Source of the DNA: Comamonadaceae bacterium PBBC2
GTDB lineage: Bacteria > Pseudomonadota > Gammaproteobacteria > Burkholderiales > Burkholderiaceae_C
DNA length: 64,000 nt
NCBI GenBank assembly: GCA_002255935.1
Contig: NKIO01000006.1
Location: 27,197 to 91,196, forward strand
Direction: 5' to 3'
In this document: one piece after another, positions 1-12,000 of the stretch
How the letters are laid out: the number at the start of each line of letters is the position of its first letter
Numbering within the stretch: position 1 is the first letter of the stretch
The notes under the pieces: model-generated
Told to the model about the DNA's origin: nothing
Seen by the model: only the letters and a program-made list of their open reading frames with translations
The model's database searches: none
Program-made: the position numbers and the translations under genes

Positions 1-3000
1 AGCCAGTCTGTGATCACCGATTTCGAAATGAACTCGGTGGACAACGGTTACACCGATGACATCAAAGCCTCGGTCGACAAAGGCGAGAGCATCTTGGGCG
101 TGGCCGGCACCTTGAGTTTGACAGCCGGCAAAGCGGCCTCGAGTGTGGGCCTGTCGTATGTGCAAAACCGCATCCAGACCACTTACAGCGCCGACCTGAA
201 CGGCAACATCACCGCCGCCGGCAACGTGGAGCTGGACGCCTGGAGCCGCGCCAACATCGTGGGCGTGTCTGCCGGTGCGGGCGCCACGCGTGGCAAGTTC
301 TCGGGCATGGGTTCGGCCTCGGTCAACTTGATCGGCCAGCGCACGTCGGCCACCGTGTCGGGCGGCTCGGTCACAGCCGCGTCGCTGGACCTGGACTCGG
401 ACACCCGAGGCAATATTTTCAGCCTGGCCGGTAATCTGTCCATTGCTGTGGGCAGTGGCAGTGGCAATGCCGCCGGCGGTGCGATCTCGTACACCCAAAC
501 CGGCACCAAGACCTATACATTGGCCGATTCCACCTACACCGTGAACGGCCAAAGCGTGGTGCAAAAAGGCGGCACCGTGGTCAACCGCAGTGCAGGCAAC
601 ACAGCGAGCATCACGGGTGCCACCATCAATCTGGGCAGTGGCGATGTTCGGGTTTCCGCCAGCAACCGCAGCGACAACCAGTCGATTGCCGCTTCGGGCG
701 CATTCAGCGATGGCAATTTCGCCTTCACGGGCACCGCCACCTGGAACGAAATCGGCGACCAGACCGATGCCCGCATCAGCGGATCCACCGTCACCGCCGG
801 TGACATCTTGGTGAAGTCGGGCAACGGCGAAGGCGCCACCAGCGCCAAAATTTCTTCATTGGCCGGTGGCATCTCGGCTTCCAAAGGCTCAGCGGTGGCC
901 TTGGCCTTTGGCTTCAACACCATCGAATCCACTCGCTCAGCGTTGATCGCCGGCTCGGTCGTCAATGCCTCGGGCACGGTGTCGGTGCTGGCCGATGCAG
1001 GTTCGGCCATCGAGACCTTGTCGGCCACCATCGCCGCCAGCATGCAAGGCAGTGCGGGGGGGTCGTCCAGCACCAACTGGCTCAACGGCAGCACCTCCGC
1101 TTTGGTGGACGATGTGACCTTCAATGGCTCGGCATCGAGCCTCACAGTGCATGCCTCCAACACAGGCGGTATCCAATCCCTGGCCGGTGCCATCGCGGGC
1201 AGCCCTGGCGGCAACGTGATCGGTGGCGCGGTGGCCATCAACTTGATGGGCGAGGGCAGCAAAGACTTCCAAGTCACCGCCAGAGTCAAGAACAGCCGCA
1301 TGAACAGCGCCACCAACGTGGTGGTGGATGCAGACCTGACCGGCAGCATCGGCGCCATCGCGGCTGCCGGCGGCGGCAGCGGCTCCAATGCCATCAACGG
1401 CAGCGTCACCCGCAACCTGATCGCAGGCGATGTCACGGCCGAAATCGCCAGTCTGACCCAAAACGTCTCGGCCAGCAGTTTGACGGTGCAGGCCGATCAG
1501 ACCTCCAACATCTTCTCTTTGGCGGGTGTGATCAACGGCGGCGGCGCCAACGCCGTGGGCGGCGCGATCTCGGTCAACGACATCGCGGGCACCGTGACAG
1601 CCAAAGTGGGCAGCAGCAGCCTCAAAACGACGGGTGCTGTGCAAATTCTCGCGCACATGGATGGCAACATCAGTTCGGTGGCGGCCGCCGGCAGTGGCGC
1701 AGGCAACGTGGCCGTCAACGGCTCCAACACCACCAACAGCTTGACCTCCAGCGTCAAAGCCACCGCCACCAGCGTCACGCAGACCACCGGTTCATCGTCC
1801 TTCAAAGTCTGGGCGCACGACGATTCGGACATCGACTCCTTTGCGGGCACCGTCTCGGGCGGCGGCACGGCCGCTGTGGGCGCGGCCTTGGCGCTCAACT
1901 TCATGGGCCGCACGGCAGGCAACGAGTCGGCCAGCAAAATCGTGAGCGCCGAAGTCACCAGCAGCAGCTTGCAAGTCTCGGGCGCGGTTCAGGTGCTGGC
2001 CGATTCGAACTCCACCATCGAGGCCCTGGGCGTGGCCGCAGGCGGTGGCGGCACCTTTGCCGTGACCGGCTCCAACACCACCAACATTCTGGACGACACG
2101 ATCACCGCCAAATGGGTGGGCAGCACCTTGGTGGGTGGTTCAGGCTCGCTCGATGTGTCGGCCACCGACACGGCCACTGTGCACGCGCTGGCGGGCAACT
2201 TTGCCGGGGGCGGCACCGCTGCTGTGGGTGCGGCCTTGGCGGTCAACAAAATCAACACCGGGGTCAACGCCTTGGTGCAAGGCACCTCGTCGGGCAAGAT
2301 CGCCACGGGCGATGTGCGCGTCAAAGCCGACAGCGATGCCGTGGTCGACACCATCGCGGTGGGCATGAGCGCATCGCCCACCGTGGGCGTGCAGGGTTCG
2401 GTGTCTGTCACCCAGATCGCCACCAGCACCTCGTCATTGGTCAATTCAAGCGCCATCATCGAAGCGTCTGACAGCGTGGCCGTCTCGGCCAACAGCAACG
2501 ACCGCATCAAGTCTTTGGCGGGTGCCGTGGGTTTGGGCATCGCGGGCGTCGGTGCGGCCGGCGGGGTCTTGGTCAACATGATCACCAGCACCACGACGGC
2601 CGGTGTGGACGGCTCGGGCACCCGCGTCAGCGGTGCGGGCACGGGCGATGGTGTTTCGGTGCTCAACGACAGCTTGAGCGCGGCCCCCGATTTGATGAAC
2701 ATCACCGAGGTGACCGACACCGCTTTGTCGCGCGCCTCGCGCGGCAGCAGCAACAAGCGCGGCGTGAGCGTGCAGGCCACCTCGGTGGAGCAGATTGCCG
2801 CCTTGACCACCGTGGTCGGTGGCGGTGGCGTCGGTGTCGGTGCGTCGGTCAACGTGGACAGCATCGATGGCTCGACCCGGGCCTATGTGGACAGCGCCCA
2901 AATCAACTCGGCTTCTGGCGCAGATGCTGCGCAAGAAGCGCGTGTGTTGGCCGCAGACCATGCCTTGATCGCCAGCACCACGGCCACCGTGGCCGGTGGT

Positions 3001-6000
3001 TTGGCCACAGGCGTATCGGGTGCGGTGGGCTCAGAGCTCATCAAGCGCAGCACCACGGCCGAAGTCATTGACAGCGCCACCGTGAATGCCCAGGGCAATG
3101 CCACGGTCAAAGCCGTGGCGGATGCCACCGTGGCGCAGATTGCAGCCGGTGCGGGTGTTGGCGGTGTGGCCGGCGTGGCTGGCAGTGGCAGCGTCGCTTT
3201 GCTCAAGGGCAACACGCAAGCCCGCGTTTTGAATGCCACCATCAACGCCACCGATGTGTCGGTCTTGGCCGAAGGTGCCAACCGCACCAACTTGATCGCC
3301 GGTTCTTTGGGCGCTGGTGGCGTGGCAGGCGTGGGCCTGAGCTTCACGGTCAATGTGTCGGGTTCGACCGTCAAGGCCTTGGTCACCAACAGCGCGATCC
3401 GCGCCGATGGTGATGTGAAGGTCTTGGCCAACAACGTCACGCAAGAATTGGCCGTCTCGGCCACGGCCGGTGTGGGTGAATTCGGTGGCGTGGCCATCGG
3501 TGCCACGGTCACCGTGCTGGAAGGTTTGACCGAAGCCAACATCACCGGCACATCCTCGGTCGATTCGCGCCTGCACGATGACACCCACAATGGTGTCAAC
3601 AGCCTCATGGTCGCGGCGACCGAATCGGTGAACATCAGCCACAACGCCGGTGCTGCCGGTGGTGGCAAGCTGGGTGGCGTGGGCACCGCAGCCAACGTCT
3701 TGATCGGCAAAAGCCAAGTCATTGCGGGCGCTGCAGGCAGCAGCCTCAAGTCTGAAGGTGTGGTGTCGGTGGCCGCATTGCGCCAAGCCGACATCGACAT
3801 GGTCACAGCCACCGCTGGCGGTGGTGGCTTGGCCGGCATCAGCGGTGCGGTGGGCGTGCTGATTTTTGGCGTGGCACCCAACAGCGATGCCAACAGCGAA
3901 GTCAACTCCAACAACGGCACCATGAGCCGCGTGTCGGCAGGCACCCAAGCCAACAAAGCGCAAGGCACCGGCTCGTCGCTGAGCGATGCCGACAAGAGCA
4001 GCCTCAATTCAGACTCTAGCTACGACACGAAAGCGTCTTTCAACGGGGCTTCGGGGGCGCATTCAACCTCGGCCACCTTGAGCGCGACTTCGGTCACGGC
4101 AGGCTCGGTGGCCGTCAGCAGCCTGGACAAGACCGAGGTCTTGAACAACGCAGGCTCCTTGGCCATTGGCGGCTTGGGCATGAGCGCGGGTGTGGCCTTG
4201 ACCACACTGGGCGGTGCCAACAGTGCGAGCATCAGCTCGTCCAGCTTGACCGCCACGGGCGGTGTCAGTGTGGACGCTGGCACGCGTGAGTTGCACGCGG
4301 GCACCAAGTCCATCCAAAGCCGTGCGATTGCCGGGGCGGGTGGCTTGGTGGGCTTGGGCGCTGCGGTGTCGCTGGCCAAAAACGACACGGCCAACTCGGC
4401 CTCGCTGTCGGGCACGGTCACAGCCGGGGGTGCCGTGAATGTGAGCGCCTTGGACGACACGTCCATGCGAAGTGAATCCTATGGCGCATCGGTGGGCGCG
4501 GTCAGTGTCGGCGTGGTGATCGCCAAGGCCGAGCAAACCGGCAGCGTGCTCACGCAGGTGGGCGGCAGCATCACCGGCCAGGGCGTGAACATCAGTGCGC
4601 AGCGCGACGCCACCACCAACGCCTATGCCAAAGGCGGCTCGGCCGGTGTGGTCTCGGGCAGCGGCGCAGAGGCCGATGCCACCGACAGCAGTTCGGTCAA
4701 AGTTTCATTGGCCAGCGGCATCAGTCTGAATGCTCAGCAAGGCGCCTTGACGATTGCCGCCAGCAGCAACCCCAACGCCAACACCGAGGCCCTCGGGGTA
4801 TCGGTGGCCTCGGGTGTGGCCATGGGTGTGTCCATCGCCAAATCGTCCGTGTCCTCTGAAGTCGAGGTCAAGAGCCTGGGCAGTATGACCTTGACTGGGC
4901 AGTCCATCAACATTTCGTCCGTTCTGGGGGCGGGCGATTCGGCGGCCAGCAGCAGCGCCACCGCGGGTTCTGGCGGCATGTTGATGGGCGCCACCGGCGT
5001 GTCGGCCACTTCAGAAAACAAAGGCTCGGCCAAGGTCACTTTGGCCGGTCAAGCCTTGGTCACCACCACGGGCGATGTGGCCGTGAGCGCCATCGATTCG
5101 ATGGACGTCACATCATTTGCCACCGGCATTGGTGCCGGTTTTGTGGGCCTGGGCTTGGCCTTTGCCAAGTCCACCAGCGACACCACCGTGGCCGCGCAGG
5201 CCAACCAGTTCAAAGGTCTGGTGGGCGGCTCATTGCAGATCACGGCCACCGGCAATGAAAGCATCAACAGCGAGGCCATTGCGGGCTCGGGCGGCATGGT
5301 GGCGGGTGCGGGTGCCGATTCGCGCATCGAACATGACCAATCGGTCACGGCCGATTTGGGCTCAGGCAGTGGCAACACGCTGACGGTGGGCACCGTGGCC
5401 ACGGTCAATGCCACGCGCCAGGTGCGCTACAACGTGCACAGCACCTCGGCCACGGCGGCAGCTTTGGGGGCATCGGGCGCAGTCACCAAGGCCTATGTGG
5501 ATGGTTCGGCCACAGCCCGGGTGCTCGACAGCACCAAGCTGGTGGCCGATGGCCTGCGCGTGCTGGCCACCAATGACTTGGCGCGCACCGATTTGCAGGC
5601 GCAAAACGCCGAAGGCGGTGGCGGCGGTGTGATCAGCGGCGCAGGCGCAGACATCTACACCCGCATGAACGGCGATGCGCTGGCCAGCGTGGGCAACAGC
5701 GCCAACATCACCCTCGAGGGCTTGCTGGAAGTGCGGGCCTACAACGAAATCCATGGCTCTTCGCGTGGCCAGATGGATGTGGCCGGTGCCATCCCCATCG
5801 CTTTGGTGGAAACCAAGATCGAGTCCACCGCCAATGCCGATGCCAAGGTGGGCAACAGCACCACCGTCAACAACTATGGTGAGACGCACGTCAATGCGCT
5901 GTCTTACATCGACTTGGAGGCCAATTCGGTCTCCAAGACCTATGGTCTGGCTGCAGCCGCGCAAGGCAATGCCTATGCCACGGCCAATGTGAACAACCGG

Positions 6001-9000
6001 GTGACGATCGGCACTGGCACCGAGATCCGCAGTGCCGAGGCGATTGATTTGTTGGTGGGCCAAGACAAAGACTTCAACCGCAACAAACACTTTGTGACGG
6101 CACGGGTAGATTTGTTCAACCACGCGGCCATCCCGGTCTCGATCAACCCCGAGGCCGAAGCCACGGCCAATGTGAACAACAGCCTGACGGTGAATGCCAC
6201 GGCCATCCGCTCGGGCGCCACCATCAAGCTCGGTGGCATCGAAGGCTCCTATGTGGTCGAGGGCAAAGGCAAAGTCAGTGACTGGACGCGTGACCTGGGC
6301 GAGATGATGGGCCTGAGCAGCGAGTACGGCAGCTCCAAAAAGAACATGAGCACTACGGCCAGCTTGAGCGGTGAATTTGAAGCGGGGTATGGCAATAAGC
6401 AGCGCATTATTTTCGGACCCCTGGGTAATGTGGTGTCTCAAGAAGGCGATGTCCGCTACACCATCACCAACGAAGATTTGGGTGCCAGTGCGGGTGCGTA
6501 TGTGGCTCGACTTTACGACCAGCTGGCACGTTACGGCGACGTACCAGAAATTCGCGCCTTTGTTGAAGCAGAACTGAGCTTTTACTTTGCCTCCATGATC
6601 CGCGAAGGACTTGCCGATTCTTACCAGCAAGACGGCAAGACGGTCTATGTGGCTTTGTCTGATGTCAGTGCCAATTTCTTGAACATCAAGAATTTGCGCG
6701 CTGGCAGTGGCAACATCGAGCTGTACGGCAACAGCGTGACGGGTACTGCCAAGCTGACGGCCCGTGCTGATTCGGAGATTTACATTGAAAACCGCAGTCC
6801 ATTGAACTTGCGTGTTTTCAACATGACCGTGGACGCCAATGGGGGCTTTGTCAAGTACAACGGTACTTACATCAAAGACAAAGCTGAAATTGGACTGCTC
6901 AATGCCAATCAACAATCCACCTTGTTGACGGTTGACAGCATCGACACCCGAGAGCGTTCGGGGTCGGCATTGGCGCTGCCAAGTCTGACAGTGAAAAACA
7001 CATACATTCCGTTGAGTGTGCACACATGGACAGAGGCTGACGTTGATGCAGGGCGAAATGTCTTTAAAGTCGAGGCGCCAGACAAGACTTGGGCCAACTT
7101 GTATGAGGATGAGATCAGGGCTCCCGAGTTGCGTGTCAATGGCACGCTTTACAACAAGCTGGGCACCATCAATTTGAGCAACACGGGGGGCAGCATTTCT
7201 GTGGTGGCCGAGACGGCGGGCTACACCCCGCGCTTGGATGGCAAGGAAATTACCGTCACTGCGGGCAAAAATTTCATGCTGTCGTCGCCCAGCATCAGCC
7301 AGTCGGTGGGGGGCTCCCCCGAGTCGCTTTATGCAGTGCACTACACAAATGACCAAGAAGCACTGATGAACAAGCTGGGCATTGACATTTGCGGTCATGC
7401 CCGACCTGTGAATTTGGATGTGAGCTACAACGCCAACTGTTTGGTCAATGGCGCCGGTGGCATCTATGCCAGCGGCGGTATCTTCATGGGCGCGCGTTAC
7501 CTCAACGTCAACGGCACCATCCAGTCTGGACGGGCCGATTACAACGTCACGCTGACAGCCGCTTCCGTCGGAACGCAAATCACCAACTGGCAGACCCAAT
7601 GGCGTCGTAACCGAGGCACCTACTTGGCCAATGGCACATCGTCCATGATTCAGATCTCGGGGCCTTTGCCTACCGACAGTGAGTCCGAGATCAACAGACT
7701 CTACGGCATTGGCAAGATCAGCATCACGGACCGCACCAATGCGATCAATGCCATGGCGGCGCGTCGCTTGCAGCCGGTCATTTATTACGATGCCGAATCC
7801 AACCGCATCAAAGTCGCGCCGACCAATGTGACCGGCGGCCTGGTGGAGTTGGTGGGATCGGTCATCAACACCGGCGGCGGTGTGATCCGTGCACTCGATG
7901 GCTATGCCCGCATGAACATCGACAACCAGACCAGCTACGGCATTGACCTGTTGGGTTTGGACACCGGAGGTGACAAGGGCGTGATCCGCATCACCGACTT
8001 GAATAAACCGATCTATAACGGATCGGGCGTGGTCACTTCGTACGAGGTGACCACCTACGAAAAAGATGCCAACGGTATCTTCAAAGGCACGGTGACCGAT
8101 GGCCGTGCCCCGGGGGCACGGGTGATCTCGGTGATCAACAATTCCTTGAGCAGTCCTTCTGGCAGCGTCAAGGCGCGTTTCAATTACGACCCGCTGGACA
8201 ACAGCACTTATTCATGGTCAGCAGGTTACGAGACGCTGGCTGAGAAAAAATATTATTACGAGAAGTCTTCTTACTTGGGCTTCATCAACGGCGGAAGCGT
8301 CTCCTGGAACAACATCAATACAGTGGTCAAAACGACCAATGCCATGCCCGAGGACATCTTTGTCAGCACCACAGTGCCCCTTGGGAACAACGCGAATTTT
8401 TCGATGGAAGTTAAAAAATCCATCACGGATGCGGAGGTAGAAACCTATTTCCGTTCGTGGCGAAAATGTGGTTTCCTGTGCATCAAGAAAACCTATTATG
8501 TGGATCGTCGCACCGAGGTGGGGTACAAATACTTGTACACCCAGCGCGTGAAGGCCGACCGTCCCATCAATGTGGAGTTGGTGGGTTATGACACCGGTGC
8601 TTTGACCGTGAGCAGCGTGGGCGACATTCGCCTGGGCGGCAACATCTCCAATGCCAGCGGCAATGTGTCCTTGACGTCCACCAACGGCAGCATCACGCAG
8701 TTGTCGGGCGGCGCGGTGGTGGAGGGCATTGGCCTGAACTTCCGAGCCAAGTCGGGCATCGGCATCCAGGCCGCGCCCATCAACCTGATCACAGGCAATG
8801 GCTCGTTCACAGCCGTGACCGATTCAGGTTCCATCGCATTCCACTCCAACAGCGGGCCTTTGCGCATCAACCGCGTATCGACCACGGGAGAAGTCTGGCT
8901 CGATGGCGCAGGTGACATCCTGGGGCTGGACCCCAGCATCGTGCACGTGACCGGCAAGAAAATTTACCTGTCTGCGCCTTCGGGCGGCATTGGCGAGTTC

Positions 9001-12000
9001 AACTCGGATGGCACGGTCAAATCGACACTCAACATCCAGACCCAAGACTCGACCTTGGGCGGCCTGACCGCCAAAGCGCGGGGCGGCATCGCCATCAAAC
9101 AGCCCACCGGCAATTTGTGGGTGAACCAGGTGATCTCGGGCGGCGATGTGTACTTGGAAACCGGTGGTGACCTGATCGACAACAACCGCAACGAAACGCG
9201 TGACGAGCGCACCGAAGCCGAATTGCTGGCTTTGTGGAGTTCGTCGGCTTTGCAAGGCGCATCGGCCGAGACCAGCAGGCAGGCTACCCTGAACTTGACC
9301 CGCACCCAATACCGCCGCTATTGGGCGCTGCGCGATGTGCGCGACGTGGTCACTGACGGCAGTGGCAACGTCACCAGTTATGCCGCCGACACCATCACCG
9401 CCGATTACAAATACAACATGCCGACCGAAGACCGTCAGAAGTTGCTGGACGCGGGCATCAGCGAGGTCCAGTTGGCCAAGACCGAGGCCGACCGCACGGC
9501 CGAGGTGTTGGCACTGGACAAGCAGTTTGGCAAAACGGTGTACCAGACGAACAACGACAAGATCATTGCGGCGATCAACACGGCCAACGTGGCGGCAGGC
9601 AAGAGCGAAGTGGGAGCCTTGTCCACCTGGTCTGATGCCGAACTGAAGAACCCCTTGCCCAAGTCGATCTTCTCCAAGAGTTCGACCAGCACGCAAACCC
9701 GCATTGAGGAACCCAACGTGGTGGGCAACCGTGTGGTGCTCAAGCCTGGCGGCAAGATCGGCAAAGACGATGGTTCGGTGACGATCCCCTTGCTCAAGGC
9801 CACGCGTTTGGCGCAGGGCAAGACGGCCGCACTGACCGACGATGAAAAGCTGGTCATCATGTCGGCCGAGACCGACGACATGTCGCTCAACCGCGACACT
9901 TGGACGCTGACGGTGGTCAAGAAGGACACCTTCAACGTGCTGTCCAACCGCTTGAACGTCACGTCCAACGGCTTCGTGTACTTGGGAGCCGACACCACAG
10001 ACACCTTCCCCAATGGCGGCACCGCCAACCTGGAGCGGGTGATTGGCACCGGCGAAATCCGCATCAAAGTGTCCGACTCGATTTTGAACGTGGCGGATGC
10101 GGGCGTCTCGGTCATCCAGGGCCAAAAGGCCATTTTGGAAGCTGCGCGAGGTGCCATTGGCTCGGCCGATAAACCGGTGCAATTGACTTTGAGCAACAAC
10201 AGCACCGGCACCTTGACCGCGCGTGCACAAGACGGCATCTGGATCCATGAAATCGGTGACATGCGTGCAGCCGACATCTACACACCGGGCACGGCCACCT
10301 TGTCGGCCACAGGCGCCATCATCGATGGCCGTCCGGTCATCAACTACCCGAACACGGGCGACCGCACGGTGCGCTCGATCGAGGCCAAGACCTTGAACTT
10401 GACCGCCATGGCGGGCGCCATTGGCGAGTTGAACAACCCCATGGTGATCAAAGTCGGCTCGGGTGGCGTGAACGCCAGTACACCGGTCGGCTACTCGGTC
10501 TATCTGGAGGCAGCAGAAAACAGCCCCATGACGGTGGGCACCATCAACTCAGGCCTGGACGCGTATGTGAACGTGTGGGACAGCAGCTTGAACACGCTGA
10601 CCGGCATTTCGGCCAAGCGCGATGTGTTCGCTTTTTCCGATGGTGCCATGACCGGGGTGAACTTCACTGCCGGTGGTATTGCCAACATCAGCAGCAACAG
10701 CACCATCGTGGGTCCCAAAGTGGCTGGCGGAACCGGTGCGGTCATTCTGGATGCTGATGTGTCCATTGATTTGACCAGCGTGGTTTCGGGCAGCGATGTG
10801 CGGGCCACCGCAGGCACCTTCATCAACAGCACCATCGTCAACTCAGGGCGCGACGTGAGCTTGCAGGCCAATGCGGGCGCTGTGAATGCCACATCGATGA
10901 GCGCTACACGCAATATGAGCGTCAAAGCTTTGGGTGCGCATGGCGACATCCACAGCACCACCGCTTCTGCTACCACCGGCACTTTGACCATGGAAGCCGC
11001 TGGCGAGTTGGCCTTGACCGTGACTTCTTCTTTGGGCGCGCTGGACCTCAAGTCCGGTCAAGCCATGAGTTTGCTCAACATCACCAGCAGCAACAGCACG
11101 ATGGCCTTGCAAGCAGGGCAAGACATCAAAGTTTTGTCTGCTTCAAGTCGGGGTCATCTGTCGATGAATGCTGCACAAGGGGTGCAAATTTCCACAGCCT
11201 CCAGCGGGACGGGTTCATTGACGCTCAACACCGATGCTGGCAGTGTCAAAGCGCAGTCATTGACGGCCACCACCGGCATCGTCATCAAGAGCACGGCAGG
11301 CGATGTGAACGTGAGCAACCTCACTGCGACAGCCGGTGGGATCAAGATCGATGCTGGCACCACCATCAATTTGGGAACCGCCAAAGCAACGGGTTTGGTG
11401 GATGTGTCGGCTCGAACAGGCCTGTCCGCCAGCAACCTCAACAGCACGCTGGCCAACATCGACATCGATTCGGTCAGCGGCGTGTTGAAAGTCTCCGCAG
11501 CGTCAGCCAAAACTGACTTGGATGTGCAATCTGACAGTGTGACCTTGGGCACCTTCAGTGCAGCCACGGCCAACCTGAGAGCGACCACGGCCATGAACTT
11601 GACCACGGGCACCACCACGGGTGACATCGTGATCAACAGCCAAGGCACGGCTGCCCTTGGGACTTTGACTGCTTCAGCGGGCAACATCACAGCCGACGCC
11701 ACGGGCAGCATGACGATCACAGCGGCCAAGGGCAAGTTGCTTGATATCTCGGCAGGCACGGGTTTGACGGCGGGCACATTGACCAGCACCACGGGCAAGA
11801 TCGATGTGGACTCTGCAACTGGCAGTTTGAAAATCAATACCGCCACTGCCAAAACCTTGCTCGACGCGCAAGCCGTGACGGGTGCTTTGACCTTGGGCAG
11901 TTATACCGCCGATTCGGCGGTCTTGACGTCCGGCACCGACATGGTCCTGACCAGCGGCACGGTGGCAGGCAGCATCACCGTCACGGCCGGTGGCGATGCC